Below, piece by piece: positions 41,344 to 42,419 of a stretch of 42,419 nt of DNA. The number at the start of each line of letters is the position of its first letter. Position 1 is the first letter of the stretch. The translations under genes and the position numbers were made by a program. The notes below the pieces were generated by a model that was given only the letters and a program-made list of their open reading frames with translations, was not told the origin of the DNA and ran no database searches. Source of the stretch: Bacillota bacterium (GTDB lineage Bacteria; Bacillota; Clostridia; Lachnospirales; Lachnospiraceae); NCBI GenBank assembly GCA_023421505.1, contig JAEZTJ010000024.1, positions 1 through 42,419 of the forward strand, in the 5' to 3' direction.

Positions 41344-42419
41344 TTAATGTTTCAGATTTATTTTCTTATCACTAATTTCATAAATCACATCAGCCACATT
41401 ATCGAGTAGCCGTTTGTCATGGGTGATAAACACTATAGTTCCAGTATACTCCTTCATTAGTATTTCCAAAGCCTCTAAGCTTGGTATGTCAAGGAAGTTA
41501 CTCGGTTCATCCATTAGTAGGATGTTATATCTACCCATAAGCATTTTTGCTAGCAATAATTTAATAATTTCTCCGCCGCTTAAAACAGATAAGCTTTTTC
41601 CAATATCGTTTTGTTTAAGCCCCATTGATGCTAGCACTGAACGAATTTCTGAAACATTGTAATCACAATCCTCCTGCATAAACTCCAGGACTTTCTGATT
41701 ACCGTTGTACTTGTAACTATTTTGTGCAAAGTAACCTATTTTTGTCTTAGGTGAAATAGAAATTCCATCTTCTTGGTTTACGATCATTTGGATTAAAGTT
41801 GTTTTTCCTGTTCCATTACCACCAGTTAGCGCCACTTTTGCTCCTAGCGGAATTTGAAAGGATGCATTTTCAAACAGAACCTTATCCCCAAATATTTTAG
41901 TAATTTCCGTACCGACAATAGGGTATGGATTGTTGAGTGCCAATGCATCACTCTGCCTGAAACGAATGCTGCGAATGTTTTCTGGAGCTTCTACATTTCC
42001 TAAGGCCGCAATCCTATGGTCCAGGGACTTAGCGGCATTATGCATCTTTTTTTCCTTACTTCCTATTGATTTTTGATGAGCTAAACGCCCTCCGCCTTCA
42101 CTACTTTTTTTCTTTGAAGAACCTTTTGCCTTCTGTTCTATTTTACGGGCCTGTTTTCGCTTTTCCTCCGCGGCCCTTTCCAATCGGCCACGTTCCGCAA
42201 CAAATTGTTCGTATTCTGCAGCCTGGCTCTTACGTTCTTCCTCTTTCTGGTGAAGATAATCAGAATAGTTTCCCCAATACTCAGTGATTTTACCATCTTT
42301 CAGTTCCCATATTTTATCTACTACCTCATCAAGAAAATATCGGTCATGGCTAATAACTAACAGTGCACCTGTAAAATATTTTAGCTGTCCAATTAGAAAA
42401 TCAATTCCTTCACGGTCTA
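41344..42419 (-). CDS. ABC-F ribosomal protection ATPase, 5' end beyond the window
   Basis: The frame stays open from the stop at 41344 to the window edge, so at least 358 C-terminal residues are present and the start lies outside. In order: end of the first ATPase domain (LLVISHDRYFLDEVVDKIWEL), a long charged inter-domain linker (from about EEERKSQAAEYEQF to GSSKKKSSEGGG), then the second ATPase domain with Walker A GGNGTGKTTL, signature LSGGEIIKLLLA, Walker B ILLMDEPSNFLD and switch FITHDKRLLD. There are no membrane helices, as in ABC-F proteins that dislodge antibiotics from the ribosome. The linker length and sequence suggest the Vga/CplR-like group (lincosamide, streptogramin A, pleuromutilin). 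Drug range cannot be read from sequence. Confidence 0.85.
   Translation of the reverse strand, partial: DREGIDFLIGQLKYFTGALLVISHDRYFLDEVVDKIWELKDGKITEYWGNYSDYLHQKEEERKSQAAEYEQFVAERGRLERAAEEKRKQARKIEQKAKGSSKKKSSEGGGRLAHQKSIGSKEKKMHNAAKSLDHRIAALGNVEAPENIRSIRFRQSDALALNNPYPIVGTEITKIFGDKVLFENASFQIPLGAKVALTGGNGTGKTTLIQMIVNQEDGISISPKTKIGYFAQNSYKYNGNQKVLEFMQEDCDYNVSEIRSVLASMGLKQNDIGKSLSVLSGGEIIKLLLAKMLMGRYNILLMDEPSNFLDIPSLEALEILMKEYTGTIVFITHDKRLLDNVADVIYEISDKKINLKH

Noticed and set aside
1..42419. tRNA, rRNA or known riboswitch
   Set aside because: No cloverleaf with conserved GGTTCGA-type loop, no rRNA core sequences and no aptamer consensus was recognised by eye; a covariance-model scan would be decisive.

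Overview
The window is AT-rich DNA (about one third G+C by eye) with strong Gram-positive Shine-Dalgarno sites, sigma-A promoters, ABC sugar uptake of the LplB/YtcP type, a YesM/YesN two-component pair and many small regulator-plus-enzyme units. Together these fit a clostridial Lachnospiraceae-type Firmicute that degrades plant or host glycans. The genus is inferred; no rRNA or tRNA gene is present to confirm it.

Layout. 1-1435: an apparently complete ISL3-family insertion sequence whose left end coincides with the window start. 1.6-6.4 kb (minus strand): a CPBP membrane protease, a secreted and membrane-anchored Ntn-type amidase, a solo B3/B4-domain protein, the remains of a PLP-dependent decarboxylase, and a PhzF-family isomerase. 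6.9-9.0 kb: a divergent TetR/MFS efflux pair with two matching palindromic operators around the promoters. 9.4-15.7 kb: a GNAT acetyltransferase, a UPF0158 fragment, an unusual SLH-rhodanese protein, a GH27 alpha-galactosidase with an inserted module, a truncated AraC regulator joined to a UvrA-like fragment, an aldo/keto reductase and a lipoprotein. 15.8-28.8 kb: a glycan-utilisation locus. It holds a LysR regulator, a GH2 glycosidase, a solute-binding lipoprotein and two permeases (minus strand), and divergently the response regulator and histidine kinase that probably control it.

28.9-32.6 kb: a stand-alone GyrI-like effector-binding protein, an AraC regulator carrying the same kind of domain, and an ECF sigma/anti-sigma pair. 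32.7-38.2 kb: an eroded mosaic with a GC-rich hairpin islet, two same-orientation remnants of one IS21-like end, a chimeric XRE/membrane fragment, a complete WYL regulator plus ABC exporter, a DUF3795 protein, and cyclase and transposase fragments. 38.2-42.4 kb (minus strand): a probable macrolide/ribosome-drug resistance block with a macrolide 2'-phosphotransferase, an alpha/beta hydrolase, a TetR regulator, a DUF5946 protein and an ABC-F ATPase that runs off the right edge.

The most unusual feature is a family of short modular repeats in the glycan locus (15781-16136, 22676-22887, 23850-23987). Each module is one or more strong hairpins ending in a G-rich, Shine-Dalgarno-like sequence, and modules sit directly upstream of four genes, in three of which (LysR, permease, binding protein) the module itself ends at the start codon. 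Two modules encode almost the same 28-codon open frame. The two best copies are inverted around a 7.7 kb segment. Gene decay is also frequent: at least six truncated, fused or frameshifted genes are visible.
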